Of a stretch of 9,447 bases of DNA, positions 1 through 6,374 are shown one piece after another (position 1 is the stretch's first letter; each line of letters opens with the position of its first letter). The DNA lies in assembly GCA_905205085.1 (NCBI GenBank), contig CAJLCG010000088.1, forward strand, positions 1 through 9,447, written 5' to 3'. Source of the stretch: an uncultured Oscillospiraceae bacterium. Its GTDB lineage: Bacteria > Bacillota > Clostridia > Oscillospirales > Oscillospiraceae. The notes under the pieces were generated by a model that saw nothing but the letters and a program-made list of their open reading frames with translations, ran no database searches and had not been told where the DNA came from. Made by a program: the position numbers and the translations under genes.

Positions 1-22
1 CGGCTTTGCCGTGTGCGTATCT

Positions 23-43
23 AGGGGGGACAGCGTCCCCCCT
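23..43 (-). other. GC-rich hairpin downstream of groES
   Basis: Inverted repeat with arms 23-30 and 36-43 (six G-C pairs closed by A-T pairs) and a 5-nt loop, lying 10 nt beyond the groES stop in the direction of transcription. No run of T follows on the minus strand, so it is not a convincing intrinsic terminator. groES is usually followed by groEL, so this is more likely an intercistronic RNA hairpin (processing or stability). groEL itself is not visible in the remaining bases. Confidence 0.4.
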
Positions 44-52
44 GGACCAATT

Positions 53-361
<309 letters not shown>

Positions 362-389
362 TTACTTAATAAACAAATTCCAATGAGAT

Positions 390-416
390 TTAGCACTCCA
401 AACATCTAAGTGCTAA
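390..416 (-). promoter_or_regulatory. CIRCE operator (HrcA binding site)
   Basis: Inverted repeat TTAGCACTC-N9-aAGTGCTAA. The left arm (390-398) matches the CIRCE consensus exactly and the right arm (408-416) differs only at its first base (A for G). It sits directly at the predicted transcription start of groES and 53 nt upstream of its ATG. HrcA is known to repress class I heat-shock genes through this element, so groES(-groEL) should be heat inducible. Confidence 0.95.
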
Positions 417-424
417 CCACGTGT

Positions 425-456
425 ATTATAGTAATCGTTTCCTGTTCAAAAATCAA
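425..456 (-). promoter_or_regulatory. groES promoter
   Basis: On the minus strand a perfect -10 box TATAAT lies at 430-425. The -35 box is less clear: the best hexamer, TTGATT at 456-451, is 20 nt away, which is longer than the ideal 17. The predicted start, near 418, abuts the CIRCE operator, the usual arrangement for HrcA control. The -10 call is strong and the -35 call weak. Confidence 0.65.
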
Positions 457-478
457 CCCCCTTTTTAAAAAAAGAGGG
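448..478 (-). terminator. Probable intrinsic terminator of the transporter transcript
   Basis: On the minus strand, CCCTCTTTTT pairs with AAAAAGGGGG (plus-strand arms 469-478 and 457-466, one G-T wobble). TTGATTTTT follows. It lies 50 nt beyond the transporter stop, just upstream of the groES promoter, where a boundary is expected. The upper half of the stem is A-T only, so efficiency is uncertain. Confidence 0.55.
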
Positions 479-527
479 CTGATTCAAAAAATATTTACGG
501 TGCGTTCACAAACTGACAAAAAGAGTG

Positions 528-1715
528 CTAATTTTTCCGGGACAGCTGCTTGTGCAGCAGGGCCAGACCGGCCAGGAGCAGCAGGGGGAAGATCACCGCC
601 GCCAGCAGGCCGTATTGCAGGCGGTCGCCCCAGGCGGAGGAGACCAGTCCCACCAGTCCGGGTCCGGCGGAGCAGCCCAGGTCCCCCGCCAGGGCCAGCA
701 GGGCAAACAGGGCAGTGCCGCTGCGGGGAAAGCAGGCCGCCGCCAGGCTGAAGGTGCCCGGCCACATACAGCCCACTGCCATGCCGCACAGGGCGCATCC
801 CGCCAGCGCCAGGGCGGGCCAGGGGGAGAGGGAGACCAGCAGGTATCCGGCAATGCACAGGGCCGTGCTGGCTGTCATGAAGCCCACCGGGGAGGGATGG
901 GTGCGGCTGTAAGCGGCGTAGACCAGCCGGGACAGGCCCATCAGCAGGGCAAAAGCCAGTGGTCCGGCCAGGTCGCCCACCGTCTTGGATACCCCCAGGG
1001 CGGACTCGGCAAAGGCGCTGGCCCACTGGGAGATGGACAGCTCGCTTGCCCCCGCGCAGGCCATCAGCAGCAGAAACAGCCAGAACCGGGGGGTACGGAA
1101 CAGCGCGCCCAGGGGCAGGCCCTTCTCCCCCTCCGGGGTGAGGGGGACCAGGGGCACCTGGGTAAACACCAGGGCGTTGACCAGGGGGAGCAGGGCCCAG
1201 AGCATGGCCAGAATGCGCCAGTTCTCGGTGCCGAAGCAGAAGAAAAACAGGGTGGACAGGGCGATGGTGGCCACGCTGCCCCAGCAGTAGAAGGAGTGGA
1301 GCAGGCCCATCACCGCCGACTTGCGGCGGGTGGGGCAGGCCTCGGCGATGGGGCTCACCAGCACCTCCAGCAGTCCGCCGCCCAGGGCATACACGGTCAC
1401 CGCCGTGATCAGACCCGCCAGGGGCGGGATGCGGCCGGGCAGCAGGGCCAGCAGGATGAGGCCCCCGGCAGCAAAAAGGTGGGCGGCCACCATGCAAACC
1501 CGCCAGCCAATTTTGTCCACAAATCGGGCAGACAGGCCGTCCACACACAGCTGCACCAGAAAATTGACGGTGATCAGCAGGGCAATCTGGTCCAGAGAGA
1601 GGGAGAACTCCCGCTGGAAGGTGAGAAAAAGCAAGGGGGCAAAGAGGTTGATGACCGACTGGACGATATACCCGGTAAAACAGGCGCCCAGGGTGGCCTG
1701 ATAGCTGTGTCGCAT
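528..1715 (-). CDS. Major facilitator superfamily transporter, FHS/fucose-permease-like
   Basis: 395 aa, typical for a 12-helix MFS secondary transporter in the cytoplasmic membrane. Hydrophobic helices run from about residue 10 to the end. The loop between helices 2 and 3 carries an MFS motif-A variant (about 60-72, DGLSARFVDKIGWR). A GGGLLE...SPIAEACP segment at 112-128 followed by LLHSFYCWG resembles the FHS (fucose/galactose/H+ symporter) branch. The substrate cannot be read from the sequence. The ATG at 1715 has an AAGGGGGG ribosome binding site 9 nt upstream that overlaps the last codons of the lipid kinase gene. That gene ends only 18 nt away, so the two are probably co-transcribed, perhaps with attenuation at the intervening hairpin. 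The TAG stop lies within a half CIRCE-like sequence. Confidence 0.85.
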   Translation of the reverse strand: MRHSYQATLGACFTGYIVQSVINLFAPLLFLTFQREFSLSLDQIALLITVNFLVQLCVDGLSARFVDKIGWRVCMVAAHLFAAGGLILLALLPGRIPPLAGLITAVTVYALGGGLLEVLVSPIAEACPTRRKSAVMGLLHSFYCWGSVATIALSTLFFFCFGTENWRILAMLWALLPLVNALVFTQVPLVPLTPEGEKGLPLGALFRTPRFWLFLLLMACAGASELSISQWASAFAESALGVSKTVGDLAGPLAFALLMGLSRLVYAAYSRTHPSPVGFMTASTALCIAGYLLVSLSPWPALALAGCALCGMAVGCMWPGTFSLAAACFPRSGTALFALLALAGDLGCSAGPGLVGLVSSAWGDRLQYGLLAAVIFPLLLLAGLALLHKQLSRKN

Positions 1716-1748
1716 AAAAAATAGCCCCCCTTTTTAAAGGTGGGGGGC
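1716..1748 (-). terminator. Terminator-like hairpin covering the transporter ribosome binding site
   Basis: On the minus strand a 7-bp stem GCCCCCC/GGGGGGC (plus-strand arms 1742-1748 and 1724-1730) has an 11-nt loop and is followed immediately by TATTTTTT and then the transporter ATG. It therefore has the form of an intrinsic terminator, while its 3' arm is also the GGGGGG of the transporter's Shine-Dalgarno sequence. It could attenuate transcription, limit translation of the transporter, or both. The structure is seen; the function is inferred. Confidence 0.5.
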
Positions 1749-2645
1749 GTAGCTGGCCCCGTTGGGATAGAAGAAGTGGATCTTTTTTTCCGAGAGACGC
1801 ACGGTGAAGGAGGTGCTCTCCAGCACCTCCCCATCCACCACTGCCACCAGAGGTTCCTTGCTGGACCAGGTGAGCTCCCGACCGTGGAAATCCTGAATGA
1901 GCTGGGGGTAACTCTTGTAGCGGCCCTTGGCGTACTGGCCTACCAGACGAATGAAGGTGGGCAGGCTTACCTTGCCCACCAGCAGCATATCCAGCACTCC
2001 GTCGTCGGGCATGGCGTCGGCCACCGGCATAAAGCCGCCGCCGTAGTACCGCCCGTTGCACACACAGACGATGGCGGTGGGACCGCTGTAATGGACCGGA
2101 CCCATCTGCACCTCCATGGGGCGGCAGATACCTTTTAAGAAAATGTTCTCGATCAACGAGAGAATGTAGGCTCCCTTGCCGGTGACAAAGGGCAAGTCCT
2201 TATACCGGTGGACCCCGGCGGCGATGCGGGCGTCCACGCCCCCGCATACCACGTCCAGCCCCAGCTTACCGTTGCAGTCCATCAGGTCCAGGGTGGTCTG
2301 GGGCCCGGCGGCCATGGCCTCCAGGTCGTAGAATAGGTCCCGGTAATTGGGACCGAACACCTTTAAAAAGTCGTTGCCGGTGCCCTTGGGCACGCAGGTA
2401 ATGGCGGCGTTGTCAAAGCCCGCCGCCCCGTTGACCACCTCGTTGAGGGTGCCATCCCCGCCGCAGGCCCAGATCCGCACCGGCTCCCCGGCCTGGGCGG
2501 CCTGACGGGCCAGCTTCTCCGCATGGCCCTCTCCTTCGGTAAAGACCCGTTCGTGGGGGAAGGAGACCTGGTCCAGCCGGTCCAGCAGGGCCTGGGTGCT
2601 GCCTTTCCGCCCGGCCACCGGGTTGATAATGAACAGATGACGCAA
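1734..2645 (-). CDS. Diacylglycerol kinase-family lipid kinase (DagK/YegS/LCB5-like)
   Basis: 303 aa, the usual length of soluble bacterial lipid kinases with the DAGK catalytic domain, which phosphorylate diacylglycerol or a related lipid at the inner membrane face using ATP. The N-terminal INPVAGRKGS (7-16) matches the family INPxxG start. The nucleotide-binding GGDGTLNEVVNG lies at 62-73 and PKGTGNDF at 86-93. The C-terminal half has the expected DDGVLD segment and beta-rich lipid domain. The start is TTG at 2645, with GAGGTG 5 nt upstream; the downstream frame matches the family from the first residues. It lies 34 nt after the methyltransferase and 18 nt before the transporter, so it is probably the middle gene of a leftward operon. 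The precise lipid substrate is unknown. Confidence 0.92.
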   Translation of the reverse strand: MRHLFIINPVAGRKGSTQALLDRLDQVSFPHERVFTEGEGHAEKLARQAAQAGEPVRIWACGGDGTLNEVVNGAAGFDNAAITCVPKGTGNDFLKVFGPNYRDLFYDLEAMAAGPQTTLDLMDCNGKLGLDVVCGGVDARIAAGVHRYKDLPFVTGKGAYILSLIENIFLKGICRPMEVQMGPVHYSGPTAIVCVCNGRYYGGGFMPVADAMPDDGVLDMLLVGKVSLPTFIRLVGQYAKGRYKSYPQLIQDFHGRELTWSSKEPLVAVVDGEVLESTSFTVRLSEKKIHFFYPNGASYAPHL

Positions 2646-2659
2646 AAAATCACCTCAAA

Positions 2660-2675
2660 CGGCCCTGAAGGGCCG
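2660..2675 (-). other. Small hairpin between methyltransferase and lipid kinase
   Basis: Perfect inverted repeat CGGCCC-N4-GGGCCG in the 34-nt intergenic gap, followed on the minus strand by TTT and then the lipid kinase ribosome binding site. The T-run is too short for a good terminator. A processing or stability hairpin, or a weak attenuator, is more likely. Confidence 0.4.
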
Positions 2676-2679
2676 GAAC

Positions 2680-3801
2680 TTATTTGATGCCGTACATAAA
2701 CAGGTCGCACTTGAGCATGCCGTTGTAGAGCTTGCGCTTCTTGTCCGCCTGCTTGCCGAAGGTGCGCTCGAACTCCGTGTGGGAGGACAGCAGATACAGC
2801 TTCCACCCGTCGGGGAACTTGGCCCAGGCCTTGCCGAAGGCCCGGTAGAGCTCCTCGGCCTCTTTGCGCTCCATGATGCGCTCGCCGTAGGGGGGATTGG
2901 TGACTACACGGCCGTAGAGCCCGCCCCAGTGGAAGGTGCGGGCGTCGTCCACGTCAAAGTGCACCACGTCGTCCACCTCAGCCAGCTCTGCGTTGTGCCG
3001 GGCCAGCTCCACCGCGTCCGGGTCCAGGTCGCCGCCCCAGATCTCGTAGTCCCCGTCAAACTCCTGGTCCATGGCCTGGTCGGCCGCCTCCAGCCACAGC
3101 TTCTTGTCCACAAAGGCCCACTTCTGGGCGGAGAAGGTGCGGTTGAGGCCGGGGGCCCGGTTCTTGGCGATGAGGGCGGCCTCGATGGGGATGGTGCCGC
3201 TGCCGCAGAAGGGGTCGCACAGGGGGTCCCGGCCCTTGTACCGGGACAGCATCACCATGGCGGCGGCCAGGGTCTCCCGCAGGGGAGCCACCACACCGTG
3301 GGCCCGGTAGCCCCGCTTATGGAGTCCCGCCCCGCTGGTGTCCAGCATCAGGGTGGCAGTGTCCTTCATAATAGAGAACTGGATCTGATAGAGGGCTCCG
3401 GTCTCCGGCAGGGTATTCAGGCCGTACTTTTCCCCCAGCCGGGCGGCCACCGCTTTCTTTACGATGGCCTGGCAGGCGGGCACGGCGTGGAGGGCGGAGT
3501 TGAGGCAGTGGCCCTTCACCGGGAACTGGCCCTCCTGGGGGATGAAGCGCTCCCAGGGCAGGGCCTTGGTGCCCTCAAACAGGGCGTCAAAATTGTCCGC
3601 CGGGAAGGAGCCCAGCACCAGCAGTACCCGCTCGCCGGTGCGCAGGTTCAGGTTGAGCCGGGCAATGTCCAGCGCCGAGCCACGGCACAGCACCCGGCCG
3701 TTCTCCGCCTGTACCCCCTCCAGGTTCAAGCGGCGCATCTCGTCGGCGCACAGGCCCTCCAGGCCGAACAGGGTGGGCACGGCAAAGGTCAAATCATTCA
3801 C
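2680..3801 (-). CDS. THUMP-domain RNA N6-adenine/guanine methyltransferase (RlmL/YpsC family)
   Basis: 373 aa, close to the usual ~370-390 aa of Firmicutes YpsC-type class I SAM-dependent methyltransferases, which modify ribosomal RNA. The N-terminal half (about 1-160) fits the ferredoxin-like/THUMP RNA-binding part. The C-terminal half has the Rossmann methylase: SAM motif DPFCGSGT at 196-203, the acidic motif GGDLDPDAV at 256-264, and the catalytic NPPYGER at 302-308, typical of base amino-methylases. By family, 23S rRNA guanine-N2 is the likeliest target, but the exact base is not readable here. The start is GTG at 3801 with AGGAGG 7 nt upstream. It is the first gene of a leftward unit with the lipid kinase and transporter, behind a promoter at 3913-3941. 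Confidence 0.9.
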   Translation of the reverse strand: MNDLTFAVPTLFGLEGLCADEMRRLNLEGVQAENGRVLCRGSALDIARLNLNLRTGERVLLVLGSFPADNFDALFEGTKALPWERFIPQEGQFPVKGHCLNSALHAVPACQAIVKKAVAARLGEKYGLNTLPETGALYQIQFSIMKDTATLMLDTSGAGLHKRGYRAHGVVAPLRETLAAAMVMLSRYKGRDPLCDPFCGSGTIPIEAALIAKNRAPGLNRTFSAQKWAFVDKKLWLEAADQAMDQEFDGDYEIWGGDLDPDAVELARHNAELAEVDDVVHFDVDDARTFHWGGLYGRVVTNPPYGERIMERKEAEELYRAFGKAWAKFPDGWKLYLLSSHTEFERTFGKQADKKRKLYNGMLKCDLFMYGIK

Positions 3802-3817
3802 AGTAAAACCTCCTGGG

Positions 3818-3856
3818 CCGGACAGGCATCCGGCTGTTTTTCCAACAAAAAAACAG
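3818..3856 (-). other. Hairpins in the methyltransferase leader
   Basis: The roughly 100-nt leader contains an 8-bp stem CTGTTTTT/AAAAACAG (3834-3841 with 3849-3856, 7-nt loop) next to a 5-bp stem CCGGA/TCCGG (3818-3822 with 3829-3833). Neither matches a riboswitch that I recognise, and neither is followed by a T-run that would make a terminator. Confidence 0.35.
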
Positions 3857-3912
3857 TTCCAAACCTGCGAAAAACAGAGAAAAAAGGAGCTGTATAGACG
3901 CTTATCACATAT

Positions 3913-3941
3913 AGTATATCGGACAGGGGGAAAATTCGCAA
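3913..3941 (-). promoter_or_regulatory. Promoter of the leftward methyltransferase operon
   Basis: On the minus strand, -35 TTGCGA (3941-3936) and -10 TATACT (3918-3913) are separated by exactly 17 nt. The predicted start near 3906 gives a leader of about 105 nt before the GTG. It lies back to back with the rightward promoter at 3976-4004. Confidence 0.7.
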
Positions 3942-3947
3942 TTCCTT

Positions 3948-3960
3948 TTCCAAACTGGAA
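3948..3960. promoter_or_regulatory. Inverted repeat between divergent promoters
   Basis: TTCCA-AAC-TGGAA, a perfect 5-bp inverted repeat around a 3-nt centre, lies between the -35 boxes of the leftward and rightward promoters. Its position would let a bound protein affect both. No matching regulator gene is adjacent, and an element of this size could occur by chance. Confidence 0.25.
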
Positions 3961-3975
3961 GGGTTTGCTATGGAG

Positions 3976-4004
3976 TTTTCACAAAAAATATGGTATGGTA
4001 TGAT
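3976..4004 (+). promoter_or_regulatory. Promoter of the nfeD-like/qmcA operon
   Basis: Extended -10 TGG-TATGAT (3996-4004; one mismatch to TATAAT) with a weak -35 TTTTCA (3976-3981) at 17-nt spacing. The TG upstream of the -10 may compensate for the poor -35. The predicted start near 4011 leaves a leader of about 43 nt. Confidence 0.5.
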
Positions 4005-4053
4005 CACCGGGAAGGACAAAGTACACAGTGCCCGGAACAGAAAGGAGTGTGCT

Positions 4054-4503
4054 ATGGAAGCGATCATATGGCTGGGCGTGATGATTCTCTTTGCCGTGGG
4101 CGAAGCGGTCACCGTAGGGCTGACCAGTATCTGGTTTGCGGTAGGCGCCCTGGGCGCGCTGATTACCGCCGGATTGGGGCTGGGCTTTTGGCCTCAGATC
4201 ACGGTATTCATCATCCTGTCGGGAGTTACCCTGGCTCTGGTGCGTCCGCTGGCCAAGAAGCTGCTCCGGCCGGGCTACTCCGCCACCAATGCCGACCGGG
4301 TCATCGGAACGGTGGGCGTGGTCACCCAGGCGGTGAATAATCTGGCTGGCGAGGGGCTGGTGAATCTGGCCGGCCAGGTATGGAGCGCCCGGAGCAAAAC
4401 CGAAGAGGTCATCCCCGCTGGACAGGAGGTGCGTGTGCTCCATATCCAGGGGGTCAAGGTCATCGTAGAGCCGGTAACGGCAGACCAGACCAAGGCAGTG
4501 TAA
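4054..4503 (+). CDS. NfeD-like membrane protein (operon partner of the SPFH protein)
   Basis: 149 aa, the short form of the NfeD family. It has two or three hydrophobic segments (about 4-22, 24-44, 47-64) and then a soluble C-terminal domain (about 75-140) that fits the NfeD OB-fold: NADRVIGTVGVV, the GLVNLAGQVWSAR strand at 101-113, IPAGQEVRVL and KVIVEP. These proteins are known operon partners of stomatin/SPFH proteins and are thought to bind them at the membrane; here the SPFH gene follows after 24 nt. I chose the ATG at 4054 because AAAGGAG lies 6 nt upstream. The frame is open further upstream to 3970, but that stretch overlaps the promoter and would add charged, non-family residues before the first helix. 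No protease domain is present, unlike long NfeD forms. Confidence 0.9.
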   Translation: MEAIIWLGVMILFAVGEAVTVGLTSIWFAVGALGALITAGLGLGFWPQITVFIILSGVTLALVRPLAKKLLRPGYSATNADRVIGTVGVVTQAVNNLAGEGLVNLAGQVWSARSKTEEVIPAGQEVRVLHIQGVKVIVEPVTADQTKAV

Positions 4504-4527
4504 ACATCGGGAACAAGGAGGAAACAT

Positions 4528-5481
4528 ATGGGCTTTATGGACATCATTACAAAACTGATCCCTGTCATCGTCATTATCCTGCTCCTGCTCATTCTGGCAT
4601 CCAATATCCGGGTGGTGCAGCAGTCTCGTGCCTACGTCATCGAGCGCCTGGGCGCCTTCCAGACCGTGTGGGGTGTGGGCCTGCACTTCAAGATCCCCTT
4701 TATTGAGCGGGTGGTTAAAAATGTGTCCCTGAAGGAGCAGGTGGTGGACTTCCCGCCCCAGCCCGTCATCACCAAGGACAACGTCACCATGCAGATCGAC
4801 ACCGTCATCTACTTCCAGATCACCGACCCCAAGCTGTACACCTACGGCGTGGAGCAGCCCATGAGTGCCATCGAGAACCTGACTGCCACCACCCTGCGTA
4901 ACATCATCGGCGACCTGGAGCTGGACCAGTCCCTCACCAGCCGTGACCACATTAACGCCCAGATGCGTGCCATCCTGGACGAGGCCACAGACAACTGGGG
5001 CATCAAGGTCAACCGGGTGGAGCTGAAGAACATCATGCCGCCCCGGGATATTCAGGAGTCCATGGAGAAGCAGATGCGGGCCGAGCGGGAACGCCGTGAG
5101 TCCATCCTTCAGGCTGAGGGCCAGAAGCAGTCCCAGATCCTGGTGGCGGAAGGCGAGAAGCAGTCTGCCATCCTGAAGGCCGACGCCGCCAAGCAGGCCG
5201 CCATCCTCCAGGCTGAAGGCGCCAAGCAGGCCAAGATCCTGGAGGCCGAAGCAGAAGCAGAGGCCATCCTGAAGGTTCAGCAGGCCACCGCCGACGCCAT
5301 CCGGCTCATCAACGAGGCCGCCCCCGGCGAGGGCGTACTGAAGATCAAGGCCCTGGAGGCCTTCACCGCCGCCGCCAACGGCAAGGCCACCAAGATCATC
5401 ATCCCCAGCGAGATCCAGGGACTGGCCGGTCTGGCGGCCGGGGCCAAGACCATCTTCGACACCGAGGACCCGAAAGCGTAA
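4528..5481 (+). CDS. qmcA: SPFH/Band 7 membrane protein (QmcA/stomatin-like)
   Basis: 317 aa, slightly longer than E. coli QmcA (about 305 aa). One N-terminal membrane helix (about 7-25) is followed by the SPFH/Band 7 domain (about 30-185), including IERLGAFQTVWGVGLHFKIPF (38-58), QVVDFPPQPVITKDNVT, LRNIIGDLELD (123-133) and WGIKVNRVELKNIMPP (157-172). A long Ala/Glu/Gln/Lys helix at 175-260 contains five 11-residue repeats. Such proteins form large membrane-bound rings or microdomain scaffolds; QmcA-type members are linked to membrane protein quality control. AAGGAGG sits 6 nt before the ATG. It follows the nfeD-like gene and ends the operon at a strong terminator. Family assignment is secure; the cellular role is inferred. 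Confidence 0.95.
   Translation: MGFMDIITKLIPVIVIILLLLILASNIRVVQQSRAYVIERLGAFQTVWGVGLHFKIPFIERVVKNVSLKEQVVDFPPQPVITKDNVTMQIDTVIYFQITDPKLYTYGVEQPMSAIENLTATTLRNIIGDLELDQSLTSRDHINAQMRAILDEATDNWGIKVNRVELKNIMPPRDIQESMEKQMRAERERRESILQAEGQKQSQILVAEGEKQSAILKADAAKQAAILQAEGAKQAKILEAEAEAEAILKVQQATADAIRLINEAAPGEGVLKIKALEAFTAAANGKATKIIIPSEIQGLAGLAAGAKTIFDTEDPKA
5104..5271 (+). repeat. 33-bp coding repeat: hendecad coiled-coil repeats in QmcA-like protein
   Basis: Residues 193-248 consist of five successive units starting with Ile-Leu: four of 11 residues of the form I-L-x-A-[ED]-[GA]-x-K-Q-x-x (beginning at 193, 204, 215 and 226) and a fifth of 10 residues at 237, after which ILK restarts. At DNA level the period is 33 bp. 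An 11-residue period is typical of long straight or slightly right-handed coiled coils, as expected for the stalk or wall helix of SPFH proteins. Confidence 0.8.
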
Positions 5482-5494
5482 ATCCTTTGATCCC

Positions 5495-5525
5495 ATCCCG
5501 GGGAGCGTGCTCCCCGGGATTTTTT
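5495..5525 (+). terminator. Intrinsic terminator after qmcA
   Basis: ATCCCGGGGAGC pairs perfectly with GCTCCCCGGGAT (5495-5506 with 5509-5520; the innermost pair must open, giving a tetraloop), followed directly by TTTTT. It begins 14 nt after the stop. It is a clear rho-independent terminator and separates the nfeD-like/qmcA operon from the deacetylase gene. Confidence 0.95.
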
Positions 5526-5618
5526 ATGCACAAAACAGGAAAATTAGCAATCATTACACCGCAAAAAACCAAGAAAAGCTCATATACTTCTTTGGAGAAA
5601 ACAAAAGGAGGGAGCGGC

Positions 5619-6335
5619 GTGGGACGAGGAAAGGGACCGGGCGTGGGGCTGGGCCTTTTGCTGATGTGTTTTGTTCTGGCGCTGACCCCGGTGGGGGAGC
5701 CGGTGCAGAGCGCGGGAGGAGAGGCCCAGGTGGAGGTGCCGGTGGTGGCCCTCACCTTTGACGACGGGCCCCGGGCGGATACCACCGGCTGGCTGCTGGA
5801 GCAGCTGGAGCTGCGGGAGGTGCCCGCCACCTTTTTTATGGTGGGCAGACGAATCCCGGGCAACGAGGATTTGATCCGCCAGATGAAGGAGCAGGGCTGC
5901 CAGATCGGAGTGCACACCTATGACCATGTGGATGTGACCGGCCTGAGTCAGGCCGACTTTGACCAGCAGATCGGCAAGACCCGCACCCTCCTGCGGGAGA
6001 TTTTAGGGGAGGAAACTTTCTGGCTGCGCCCGCCCTACGGCTTTGTGGATGAGGGGGTGCGCGCCTGGTCGGACGGGCCCATCATCCTGTGGTCGGTGGA
6101 CCCGGAGGACTGGAAGGACCACGATGTGGAGCGCATTGTGGCCAGTGTGGTGGAGCGGGTGGAGGACGGGGACGTGATTTTGATGCACGATATCTATCAG
6201 GCCTCGGTGGAGGCCGCCGTCCGCATCGTGGACGCCCTGGAGGAGAAGGGGTTCTGCTTTGTGACCGTGGAGCAGCTGATGGCCCGCCAGGGCATCGCCC
6301 CGGAGGCGGGGGTCCTTTTCCCCCAACGGCCATAA
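5619..6335 (+). CDS. Secreted polysaccharide deacetylase (carbohydrate esterase family 4)
   Basis: 238 aa from a GTG start with AAGGAGG 7 nt upstream. An open extension to 5487 overlaps the preceding terminator and would bury the signal sequence. A short basic N-terminus (GRGKG) and a hydrophobic stretch at 9-23 form a signal peptide or membrane anchor. There is no lipobox, so it acts outside the cell. The NodB-type domain shows all five CE4 motifs: TFDDG (46-50, catalytic base and metal Asp), HTYDH (99-103, metal His), RPPYG (137-141), DPEDWKD (161-167) and LMHD (188-191, catalytic His). The family removes N- or O-acetyl groups from polysaccharides; peptidoglycan GlcNAc or MurNAc is the likely target here. 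I see no confident promoter in 5526-5604, although TATACT occurs at 5583-5588. Confidence 0.9.
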   Translation: MGRGKGPGVGLGLLLMCFVLALTPVGEPVQSAGGEAQVEVPVVALTFDDGPRADTTGWLLEQLELREVPATFFMVGRRIPGNEDLIRQMKEQGCQIGVHTYDHVDVTGLSQADFDQQIGKTRTLLREILGEETFWLRPPYGFVDEGVRAWSDGPIILWSVDPEDWKDHDVERIVASVVERVEDGDVILMHDIYQASVEAAVRIVDALEEKGFCFVTVEQLMARQGIAPEAGVLFPQRP

Positions 6336-6361
6336 AAAATCCCCGGCCTGCTGGCCGGGGA
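6334..6361 (-). terminator. Intrinsic terminator of the ucpA-like transcript
   Basis: Perfect 8-bp stem CCCCGGCC/GGCCGGGG (6341-6348 with 6353-6360, plus a closing A-T pair) with a tetraloop, followed on the minus strand by ATTTTTT. It lies 13 nt beyond the stop of the leftward dehydrogenase. It has no T-run on the plus strand, so it should not stop the converging deacetylase transcript efficiently. The deacetylase stop codon overlaps its T-run. Confidence 0.85.
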
Positions 6362-6374
6362 AGAAGGGATAAGG

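Noticed and set aside
484..2061. Open frame of 525 codons on the minus strand across the transporter and kinase genes
   Set aside because: Pro/Gly/Arg-rich shadow of two well-identified genes in another frame; it runs through both start and stop regions of those genes.
3802..3912. Riboswitch or T-box leader ahead of the methyltransferase
   Set aside because: The leader has hairpins, but I see no conserved riboswitch core, no T-box sequence and no terminator/antiterminator pair.
3970..4053. N-terminal extension of the nfeD-like protein
   Set aside because: It covers the predicted promoter and adds charged residues not expected before the first membrane helix; the ATG at 4054 has AAAGGAG at 6 nt.
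3979..5496. Open frame of 505 codons on the minus strand, antisense to the nfeD-like and qmcA genes
   Set aside because: Low-complexity Gly/Leu/Asp-rich product with no family resemblance and no ribosome binding site. It arises because the true genes are GC-biased at the third position.
5487..5618. N-terminal extension of the deacetylase, including an ATG at 5526
   Set aside because: It overlaps the qmcA terminator, lacks a ribosome binding site and would bury the signal peptide; the GTG at 5619 has an ideal AAGGAGG.
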